A DNA stretch of 64,000 nt from Adiantum capillus-veneris (taxonomy: Eukaryota; Streptophyta; Polypodiopsida; Polypodiales; Pteridaceae), in contig CM043953.1 in the NCBI GenBank assembly GCA_014529385.2, positions 79,038,338-79,102,337 on the forward strand. Direction: 5' to 3'. This document shows, piece after piece, positions 23,101-34,099 of the stretch. A program made the translations under genes and the position numbers. Numbering within the stretch: position 1 is the stretch's first letter; the number at the start of each line of letters is the position of its first letter. The notes beneath the pieces were generated by a model, which was not told where the DNA came from, made no database searches, and saw only the letters and a list, made by a program, of their open reading frames with translations.

Positions 23101-26100
23101 AAATTTCAAACAGGATCACCAAACAAGTTCTCAAACATAACTCAAAATTAAATAGCAAGCTCGACATTAGTCGAGCTCGAAAAGTCGACTGACTTTCCAT
23201 CTTGAAACCTGCACCAAAAATTAGGGTTAGGTTCTTTCCATAAGGTCGTAGCCAACCACAGCATGGTCCATCAGCTCTTGGACAAATAGTGTCCCTCTGG
23301 CGGCGACGGTAGTCCCAAAACAGCAATCACACTGGACCTCCAAGTTCATCAGCTCGTGAAGAGACATCTACTGAGAGATGTCGAGAAATTTCAAGTTATA
23401 ATCTGCTAGGGTTTCCATGGCAAGCATTTCAGGGTACCCCACTCTGCCAAAAGTTGCACTCCAAAGGAAGATGTCAGAAACCATATAACTTCGGGCAAAA
23501 AAAATTCTTGAAAGCTTGCCAAGTCCTTGGAGTATGCGGCTCGGTAGCTAAGACATCAACATCTACATGGCACTGCCTCTGCGAAAAACAGCAGCTCGAA
23601 ACAAAAATCTGGATCCTTCTCTTGCAAGTGATCTTTATGGCTTATGCTCTGTAAGCCATGAGCGATGAAGTAAGGGTGGGAGTGGCTAATAAGGAGTGGC
23701 TAATAAGTTCGGGGTCAGAACCCGAAGATAAAATTTCCAATGACCTTTGGAAGTGCGATCTTGCTCTGTCTGCTCTTTGGTAGGACCGGTATGCTTTCAG
23801 AAAAGCACACGCCTGAAGCTCTGATACCACTGTCACAAGATAGGCACCACGTGCCAATAGAAAAGAACAGACTGAATAGACTTTTGGCACTTCAACCCTT
23901 GGAGAATCGTTTTCGTCCTCGAAAACGAACGTAGGAAAACGTTTCTTAACTGCAAAGACATTCTCCCATGTAGAACTTTCTTCAAGTCTATCTAGCCATT
24001 TTACCAACACCTGTCGTCTGACATGATGTCTGGTGCGAAGCTCATGAGAATCCAAAATCTTTTCGGGCTCATGAGGGATGCTTAGCGGTTCGATAAGGTT
24101 AACCAACACACCTGTGTCGATGACATTATCATTTTGTCCTAGCTGTTTTCGTAACGGCTAACATGAAAAACAGGATGAACTCGTGAGTGCTCTGGAAGAG
24201 CTAACTTATAGGCCACTTGACCTATACGTTCGAGAATGGTAAATGGTCCACAATAGCGTGGTGAAAGTTTAGCAACTTTTTCCGTCTTCACACTTTCTGA
24301 ATGCTCCGAAAATTGGAGAAAAACCTTGCGGCTAACATGAAAAACAGGATGAAACTCGTGAGTGCTCTGGAAGACTAACTTATAGGCCACTTGACCTATT
24401 ACGTTCGAGAATGGTAAATGGTCCACAATAGCGTGGTGAAAGTTTAGCAACTTTTTCCGTCTTCACACTTTCTGAATGCTCCGAAAATTGGAGAAAAACC
24501 TTGTCTCCTTCTTCGAAAGTAGCAAGACGACGATGCTCATCTGTGTACTTCTTATATCGATCTTGAGCTTGCTTAACATTTTGTCGAGCAACTCGAAGCA
24601 TGTCAAAATGGACTTGGAGAAAATCCTTCGCTTGTTGTATCTTCTCCTTAGCCAACCCCACCGTAACGGGTGATCTAGGTTGGAATCCATACAAAAGCAT
24701 AAATGGACTAAACCCTGTAGTGACATGCTTTGAACTATTATAAGCAAATTTCAATATAGGTAAGTAGTCTTCCCAAGTGGTTTGCTTTTTGCTAACGTAC
24801 GCTCGTAGCATATCCTCTATCACTTGATTAACTCTTTTTGTTTGACCATCCGTTTCTGGATGATCAGCCGTACTTAGATTAAGTTTTAGTTTCCAACTTT
24901 TGGAACACAGCTCTCCAGAAGTGATTATCGAACTTTCGATCTTTGTCACTAATGATACTAGCTGGAAGACCGTAGAGTTTATATACATGGTCTACAAATA
25001 GCCGTGCTAATTCCGGTGTCTTAACCATAGTCTTAGTGGGAATGAATCGACCCATCTTTGTGAGACGGTCTTTAATTACCCAAATGGCATCATGGCCACG
25101 ATTTGTAGTAGGTAGTCCTACTACAAAATCCATAGAGATACTCTCCCACTTACCTTATGGAATATCTAAAGGATGTAAAAGGCCACCTACCTTGAGGCGC
25201 TCTGCCTTATTAGTTTAGTACGTACTCTTGAACATCATGATGTAAGCCCGGTCAATAAAATTGCCGTCGAACTAAGACATACGTCTTACGAATACCTGGA
25301 TGACAAGCACTTGGACTATCGTGACACTCAAATAAGATTTGGCGCCTAGTGTCTTAGTCCTTTGGCACACATACTCTACCTTTGTGGAGTAAGTAGCCAT
25401 CATCAATGGAAAAATTCTTCCATCGCTTAAGCTCTTCCTGAGTAGGGGTGGAGCTCTGTGTGTTGGAGTTTTTATCTACGCGTGCAGAGACATGTGAGTG
25501 TGAGGGATCCCTTTTTAAAACTGCACTCCACACTATAGCATATGATTGATCTTGTTCACACTTGCCACGTAATGACTCTAAAAATCCACTTTTTATTTCC
25601 ATGAAAGCAAGTGAATTAATCTGAGGTATCCGACTTAGTGCATCCGCTACTACATTATATCGCCCTTTGTGATATCGTAGCTTACAATCATAATCTTGAA
25701 GGATTTCGGCCCATCTAGCTTTACGACCCTTCAAGTCCGTTTGAGTAGTAAACCATTTGATACTCTCATGGTCAAAAACTACTTCAAACTCGGCACCATA
25801 TAAATAGTGTCGCCACTTTCGTAAAGCGTGAATTATGGCATAGAGCTCTCTCTCATAGACATTTTTGGGCTTCTTCCCAAGAAAAAAGTCTTACCTTTTG
25901 CGGTAAGTTGATCCGTCATAGGAATAGGGATTTTGGCATAGTCACGGATATATTGTCGATAAAATCCAAGCCTTGCCTATAAATATATTGAAAGCTCCTC
26001 TAACTGTGTTGGGATGTGACCATCGAGAATGGCAGCGACCTTGTCTGTGTCCATTTTGATGCCAAAATAAGAGATCACATGACGGATGTAATGTACTCTC

Positions 26101-29100
26101 TATTTTAAAGAAATCGCACTTGCTTTGCTTAGCATACAGCACGTTAGTCGTAGCTAGCTCTTTCGAACCACTAATCGTAAGTGTGTTATATGTGTTCATC
26201 TTCAGTCTTACTGTATCAATGTGAATGCCATCAAGGAAACACCACAATAAATTTTCCAAGATAGGGCGTAAGACACTATCCATGAGTGTCATAAATGTTG
26301 CCCTGACACAGATACCGTGACATTGATGTTAGGCCAAAAGGCATAACCAAAAATTCAAAATACCCGAACCGTGTTCTAAAGGCAGTTTTGGAGATATCTT
26401 GCAGTAGGATACGCACCTGGTGGTATCCTGAACGAAGATCTATCTTTGTACAGTATCTTGCCCCGTGGTGTTGATCAAACAACTCATCCACTCGAGGCAG
26501 AGGATACTTGTTCTTGATGGTTATCGCATTTAATTCGTGATAATCTACGCACATGCGCATAGTACCATCTTTCTTTTTTACCAATAGAATTGGTGATGCC
26601 CAAGGCGAAGTGCTAGGTCTAATGAAACCACGAGCGAGGTAGTCAGCCAACTGACTCTCAACCTCCTTGGTTTCTTTAGCACTCGTACGATAAGGTGGTT
26701 TACTCACCGGTTTAGTGCCTGGCAAGACATCTATGCCATGTTGCACATCACGTGTAGGGGGTAACCTAATGGTAAATCACTTGAGAACACATCACTATAC
26801 TCCGTGAGTAAGTGAGTTAGTTTTTGCCATGCAAAAGAAGAAAGTAAACTAGAGTTATGCTAGGATGGAGAATCTTATAATTCTTGTCATGTTTGTTTTA
26901 CAACAATTGCACGTTGCTCTATAGAATTAAAATTGAGAGCACTTTGCTCGTTAGATTTGTTAACACTTTGTTTATTAGTAGAATTCATTGCACTTTGCAT
27001 ACCATTACTAGAATTCACCGCACTTTGCTCTTGAGAATTCACAAGACTTGTAGACAAGCAGTAACACAAAAAGACTTCATCTATTAAATCTGCTTTCTGC
27101 AAAATAGAAAGCTCGACTGTACATAAAAGAGGTGCAGATGGTATATTTTTCTCACCAAGCAAAAGCACATGTTTACCATTGGCTATAAAGGATAAGGAGT
27201 TGTGTTCATAACTACTGTGCAATGTGTTTCTTAAACCATGCAGCCACTCCCGTCCTAAAACTATATCAGCACGGTCCATGTTCATAACTTGGTAGTCAAG
27301 GGTCATCGTATGATCTTCAACAATAAGCTCAACCCCTTGAACTACTGTGTCCCATACTTCTTTATCATTCCCAGACATCTGCTCGATCACATACTTGTGA
27401 GAGCCGGGAGTCTGTGTAAGCTTAAATTTCTTGACTAGCTTATAGTTCAAGAAGCTATGAGTTACACCATCATCCACTAAAATACGAACACGTTGTCCGT
27501 TAATAGTGCCATGCAGGGGAATCAAACCATGGGGGCCAAAGGTGGGCTGCCACATTGAAGCAGGTACACAACACTTGAGTTTTTCTTCCATATGAACAAC
27601 CTCTACAGCACAATATTTAGGAGATGAATCTAATGTGAGGCGTTGCACCATGTGCATGGCTTTTCTTTGCCTTGCAAAAGAGAACAAACTATCTTGTTAT
27701 GTTGGTCCGAAAGACATCTAAAACACAAATTGTGTTTCTTCGCACACTCAAAATCGGCAGTGTTAAGAGACCCACGTGGAGTATCTCGTTAGTGCTTAGG
27801 CTTCTTAGCCTCTTGTGGGCGTCGAGAGGTAGATTGTCTCTTATTCCTCTTGGAATGTGTGGGAGATCTAACTCACCATTGTCTCTTAGCCACATTGCTC
27901 TTAGCAAAAGTATTCTTAGAGTAGGGAACATTTCCTTTCCTCTCTTGGTCATCATCATCTTTTTGGGCATGATTGTTGGCTTCTTCCAAAGTTTTTGGAT
28001 GTTGGGTCTTGACATGAAGACGATAGTCTTTGTCAAGACCCCTATTAAAACCCCGTATCTTTTGGAATTAATCTAGACTCTAGTTTGAATATGATTTCCC
28101 GATACTTTGAAAGGTACTGTGTGAGAGAGAGGCGAGACATGAGGCATGCATCCCATGCTAACCAATTCTTATCTTCTTCATCGGAGTCCAAAAACTCTTT
28201 AGAGAAAGAAGCTTGAAACGCAGCCCAAGACGGGCAATGGGCAGACATGTGCGATCTTAGGTGCTGGAGATGTTCAATTGAAGTTTCAGAATGACTCTTC
28301 TCTCACGCTGAAGAATGTGAGACATGTTCCCGCAATTACAAAGAGCTTGATCAGCACAGGTTTACTTGAGGATGCTGGCTATGCCACCACTTTTGGACAA
28401 ACAATGTGAAAGATATCCAAGGGTTCGATGACAGTAGCACATGGAGTAAATTCTAGAGGACTTTACATGATTTATGTATCAAATGTCTCTAAAAATGTAA
28501 TCAATGTAACTGAGCAGTCGAACGTTTCTTTATGGCATAGCCGGTTAGGACATATGTCCAAGAAGGGAATGGAAATCTTGTCTCGTTCTGGTTATTTGCC
28601 TGGCTTTTCATTTAATGATTTTGAATTCTGTGAACATTGTCTGTATGGTAAGCAAACACAGTGTGAGGTCTCTGCCCCTTGTCGAGAGGAGCGGAGTACC
28701 TTTGATAGGTCTCCAATCCTGATAAGGAAAAACCAACGGACATTGCCTTAGCTACTACGTAGCCACGGGGGAGGACGGGCATCTCATGGAAATGTCATCC
28801 ACCACTTATAAGCTCTCCTTTAAGAGATAGGCTTGTTTCCACAGTCGTCTTTATATTTGGGGTGTGTCTCAATCTATGAATATCACTCCATTTGTGTAAG
28901 AACGTATTGACCGCATCCTTGTTGCGATCACGCTCTTCCCTGTGAAACTCAGGAATGGTGATATTCTTAAGTAATGCATTGCTACCTTCTGCAGCACTTG
29001 TCTCTTGGACTCCTTGAGTCGTGTGAGCTTGGTTCCCTTGAACCGTGCCACTTGTGGCTCCTCGAGTCGTCTGTGAATTCATAAATTTCACAAGTAACTC

Positions 29101-32100
29101 CATAAGATTGGTAACATTTGCATTAACTGCAGAGAGGTTGTGTTTAAGTACGCTTTGGTGATTTTCCAAAGTCTTGAAAGCAGCCATACCTACAAGGCCA
29201 TGATCTCCTAGATCATCATGCATACTAGTGTCAGCCGCACCCATGGTGCCCTGATTTTGATCTACGTGCTCAAAATCAAACGTATGTGTAGGCGGGATAT
29301 CCTCACTGGCCATGGTAAACACACACTAATGCAAAGAGAGAGAAAAAAACGTCAACTTGTACCTTGTGAAATTGAAATCTTTGTGTTTTGTATGCTCCGC
29401 GATTTGCATTGCATGCGAACCCCGCCTTGCGAGAATTGGAGCGCTTCATGTGTCGTTCGTCGTAAGAACAGAAAAAAACGTCAACTTGTACCTTGTGAAA
29501 TTGAAGTCTTTGTGTTTTGTATGCTCCGCGATTTGCATTGCATGCGAACCCCGCCTTGCGAGAATTGGAGCGCTTCATGTGTCGTTCGTCGTAAGAACAC
29601 CTTTGTTGGTTCTTCACAAAAACTCGTCGTTTTTGTGACGGCTTTTGTTCACTTTCAAGCTATCTCCTTGCGGAAAAAAGAATTTTTGGAGGAAAACTTT
29701 CCTTCCTCCAAGAAGTGAAAAGGAAGGGTGAAGCTACTTCCTTGATGTTTGAAGCTTTCCCTTTCCTTCTAGTTTTCCTTTCAACACAAGTATGCTATCT
29801 TCCTTGTTATACACAACAAGGGTCAATAGCTTGATGGTAAAGTGTTGGCCTCTTACCCTCACGGGTGGGTTCAACCCTCCGTCATGCAAGGGTTAAGCGG
29901 GCCTTGCTACGCCCGCAGCTAACGGCGCCAACGAAGAAGAGGAAAAGCAGGTTGCATGTGCATAGGACGCGCTGCTTCTCTCCGACGTTTCGTAGACAGC
30001 GACGTCTCCGCTGTGCATCAAAAGAAGATAGGCACGCTTTTCTGTGCGCAGCGCGTGGACAGACAGTCACAGCCGACCTCGGCCACCCCATCTACGCCCT
30101 CCACAACGCACAACCAAGGCAAACTCGACCGGCAACTCTACGGCACGGAAGCTCCGAAGGCTTCCGTTGGCGCCGTTGGCTGCGCGCGTAGGAAGGCCCG
30201 CTTAACCCTTGCATGAAGGAGGGTTGAACCCACCCCATGAGCGTAAGAGGCCAACACTTTACCATCAAGTTGTTGACCCTTGTTGTGTATAACAAGGAAA
30301 GATAGCATACTTGTGTTGAAAGGAAAACTAGAAGGAAAGGGAAAGCTTCAAACTTCAAGGAAGTAGCTTCACCCTTGCTTTTCACTTCTTGGAGGAAGGC
30401 AAGTTTTCCTTAAAAATTCTTTTTTCCTCAAGGAGGTAGCTTCAAAGTGAACAAAAGCCTTCACAAAAACGACGGGTTTTTGTGAAGAATCAACAAAGGT
30501 GTTATTACGACGAATGACACGTGAAGCGCTCCAATTCTCGTAAGGCGAGGTTCGCATGCAACGCAAATCCCGAAGCATACAAAACACAAAGATTTCAATT
30601 TCACAAGGTACAAGTTGACGTTTTTTTCTCTCTCTTTGCATTAGTGTGTGTTTACCATGGCCAGTGAGGATATCCCACCTACACATACGTTTGATTTTGA
30701 GCACATAGATCAAAATCAGGGCACCATGGGTGCGGTTGACACTAGTATGCATGATGATCTAGGAGATCATGGCCTTGTAGGTATGGCTGCTTTCAAGACT
30801 TTGGAAAATCACCAAAGCGTACTTAAACACAACCTCTCTGCAGTTAATGCAAATGTTACCAATCTTACGGAGTTACTTGTGAAATTTATGAATTCACAGA
30901 CGACTCAAGGAGCCACAAGTGGCACATTTCAAGGGAACCAAGCTCGCATGACTCAAGGAGTCCAAGAGAAGTGCTGCAGAAGATGCATAAGGTAGCAATA
31001 CATTACTTAAGAATATCACCATTCTTGAGTTTCACGGGGAAGAGCGTGATCGCAACAAGGATACGGTCAATACGTTCTTACACAAATGGAGTGATATTCA
31101 TAGTTTGAGACACACCCCGGATATAAAGACGGCTGTGGAAACAAGTCTCTCTCTTAAAGGCAAGGCCTATAAGTGGTGGATGACATTTCCAATAAATGTC
31201 CGTCCTCCGTCTTGGGCTTCTTTCTCAGGTTCAAGCTTCTTTCTCCAAAGAGTTTTTGGACTCCAATGAAGAAGATAAGAATTGGTTAGCCTGGGATGCA
31301 TGCCGCATGTCTCGCCTCTCTCTCACACAATACCTTTCAAAGTATCGGGAAATCATATTAAAACTAGAAGGTTTAGATGAATTTCAAAGATACGAGGTTT
31401 TAATAGGGGTCTTGACAAAGACTATCGTCTTCATGTCAAGACCCAATATCCAAAAACTTTGGAAGAAGCCATTAGTCATGCCCAAAGATATGATGATGAC
31501 CAAGAGAGGAAAGGAAATGTTCCCTACACTAAGAATAATTTTACTAAGAGCAATGTGGCTAAGAGCCAATGGCGAGGATCTCCCACACGTTTCAAGAGAA
31601 ATAAGAGACAATCTACCTCTCCACGCCCACAAAAGGCTAAGAAGCCTAAGCACTCACGAGATACTCCACGTGGGTCTCTCAGCACTGCCGATTTTGAGCG
31701 TGCGAAGAAACACAATTTGTGTTTTAGATGTCTTTTGGACCAACATAACAAGAAAGATTGTCCTCTTTTGCAAAGCAAAGAAACGGCCATGCACACGGTG
31801 CCACGCTTCACATTAGATTCATCTCCTAAATATTGTGCTGTAGAGGTTGTTCATATGGAAGAAAAACTCAAGTGTTGTGTACCTGCTTCAATATGGCAGC
31901 CCACCTTTGGCCCCCATGATTTGATTCGCATGCATGGCACTATTAACGGAGAACGTGTTCGTATTTTAGTGGATGATGGTGCAACTCATAACTTCTTGAA
32001 CTATAAGCTAGTCAAGAAATTGAAGCTTACACAGACTCCCGGCTCTCACAAGTATGTGGTGGAGCAGATGTCTGAAAATGATAAAGAAGTATGGGACACC

Positions 32101-34016
32101 GTAGTTCAAGGGGTTGAGCTTATTGTTGAAGATCATACGATGACCCTTGACTTTCAAGTTATGCACATAGACCGTGCTGATGTAGTTTTAGGACGGGAGT
32201 GGTTGCATGGTTTAGGAAACACATTGCATACTAGTTATGAACACAACTCCTTATCCTTTATGGCCAATGGTAAACGTGTGCTTTTGCTTGGTGAGAAAAA
32301 TATACCATCTGCACCTCTTCTATGTACAGCCGAGCTTTCTATTTTGTAGAAAGCAAATTTAATAGATGAAGTCTTTTTGTGTTACTGCTGGTCTCCAAGT
32401 CTTGTGAATTCTCAAGAGCAAAATGCGGTGAATTCTAGTAATGGTATGCAAAGTGCAATGAATTCTACTGATAAACAAAGTGTTAACAAATCTAACGAGC
32501 AAGTGCTCTCAATTTTAATTCTATAGAGCAACGTGCAACTGTTGTAAAACAAACATTACAAGAATTGCAAGATTCTCCATCCCAACATAACTCTAGTTTA
32601 CTTTCTCCTTTTGCATGGCAAAAGCTAACTCACTTACTCACGGAGTATAGTGATGTGTTCTCAAGTGATTTACCACCAGGTTTACCCCCTGCATGTGATG
32701 TGCAGCATGGCATAGATGTCTTGCCAGGCACTAAACCGGTGAATAAACCACCTTATCGTACAAGTGCTAAAGAAGCCAAGGAGGTTGAGAGTCAGTTGGC
32801 TGACTACCTCGCTCGTGGTTTCATTAGACCTAGCACTTCGCCTTGGGCATCACCAATTCTATTGGTAAAAAAGAAAGATGGTGCTATGCGCATGTGCGTA
32901 GATTATCGTAGATTAAATGCGATAACCATCAAGAACAAGTATCCTCTGCCTCGAGTGGATGAGTTGTTTGATCAACTCCACGGGGCAAGATACTATACAA
33001 AGGATATGAAAGCATTTGGAAGCTCTAGAGGGAAGTGAGAATTGCTCGGTGCTCTGCTGCCGCACCCCCCCTCGCCATCGCTGCCCCCCCCCCCCCCCCC
33101 CCCCCCCCGCGCCCTCGTGTAGCTTCCCCCCTGCGCGCAGCCCACCTGCCCGCCCCTTGCGCGCTATACCCTGTCCGCTACCACACCGTTGTCCGTCGCC
33201 CGTCGCCTGCCCCTCCTGCGCCCTGCCCACTCTTCCAACCACGCCACCCACTCAGCTTGCCCGCCCAGCCCTTCCCGCCGCTCCTTGTCCCGCCATCCTT
33301 TCGCCCGCCCTCCTTCTTGCCCGCAACTTTTTTTCCCTTTCCTCGCCCGTGTGTATTTTTAGTTTTTAGCCTTCGCTGCTTGTCGAGCCTCGCCATTCTC
33401 TTTGGCGTGTTTGGTCCAACGGAAGTCTCCCCCCCTCGTTTCTTCTTCACAACACAGCAGACACAGATGGAGGCTGTGTGAGAGTGAGGTCATCTCCAAG
33501 GAATATGTCCGTTTTTTTTAGTGTAGGGCGCTTCTTCAAGAAGTCCTTTGCCTCCATGGATGGGAAACAGATGATTAAAGCTCTCCCTTTTGAAGTCTTG
33601 TGTCTTCCCCCTACCCTCCATGCCAGAGGCATACTGATCGACCAAGCGACTGAGCTGGGGAGATCCAGACGCCCACAATTGCGGAGGACTACACAGCATC
33701 GACGGAGGCTGCATCAAAGGATACGGGTCACTTTGGCTCGACATGCACGACGCCCGGTCAGACTACTGACCATGGAGGAGATTGATGAGATCCGCTAGCG
33801 ACTAATGCTGGATCTCCTGTGATCTAGCTATTGCAGCTAGCTGTTTAGCTGCTTAGTCCACACCTAGCAGTTTAGGATTCCATAGTATTTTATTCATTTT
33901 GTCATTTTGTCATTTTGTCTACTCTGACTTTGTATCAGATCCACCACATTGTAACTTTCTGGTCTCATAGGTCGCTTTGGCCTTTTGAAGACGTTAATAT
34001 AACATTTCATTTCATT

Positions 34017-34099
<83 letters not shown>

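Larger units (their letters stand above)
21495..23895 (-). mobile_element. Non-autonomous LTR retrotransposon (gypsy-2), minus strand, 5' LTR truncated
   Basis: In element orientation: a 5' LTR fragment (23895-23831, ending CTTGTGACA), an iMet primer-binding site (23829-23818), a 1.65-kb interior without pol, a polypurine tract (AGAAGGGGGGA, about 22166-22178) and a complete 671-bp 3' LTR (22165-21495). The polypurine-side sequence (TAATCGCGG.CGATTAC then CTTTCAAGA) matches that of gypsy-5, so it is a deletion derivative or relative of the same family. It inserted in gypsy-1. The 5' LTR is cut after 65 bp, where gypsy-3 begins. Confidence 0.82.
26448..29932 (-). repeat. Left arm of a large inverted repeat (gypsy-3)
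   Basis: Inverted relative to 30158-33003 over leader, gag, protease and the start of RT, roughly 93-96% alike by eye. It is interrupted by the copia fragment (28249-28760) and lengthened by the 129-bp duplication. Confidence 0.9.
30158..33003 (+). repeat. Right arm of a large inverted repeat (gypsy-4)
   Basis: The + strand copy of the gypsy family also present as gypsy-3. Homology ends at CAAGATACTATACAAAG (33003), the RT position reached at 26448 in the other arm; there the sequence changes to unrelated DNA. Confidence 0.9.

Noticed and set aside
29820-29881. Functional tRNA-Lys(CUU) gene
   Set aside because: D-arm and T-arm resemble a tRNA, but the acceptor stem does not pair and the anticodon stem is weak; kept only as tRNA-like relic.
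29882-30216. GC-rich open frames in the centre of the gypsy palindrome
   Set aside because: They overlap on both strands, are short and span the arm border; composition alone explains them.
33016-33481. Pro/Ala-rich open frames near 33.0-33.5 kb
   Set aside because: Explained by C-rich low-complexity DNA and a poly-C run; no domain, no splice evidence.
33478-33798. A 106-codon + strand open frame as a novel gene
   Set aside because: It is an accident of fusing an inverted ORF1 fragment to a LINE ORF2 end.
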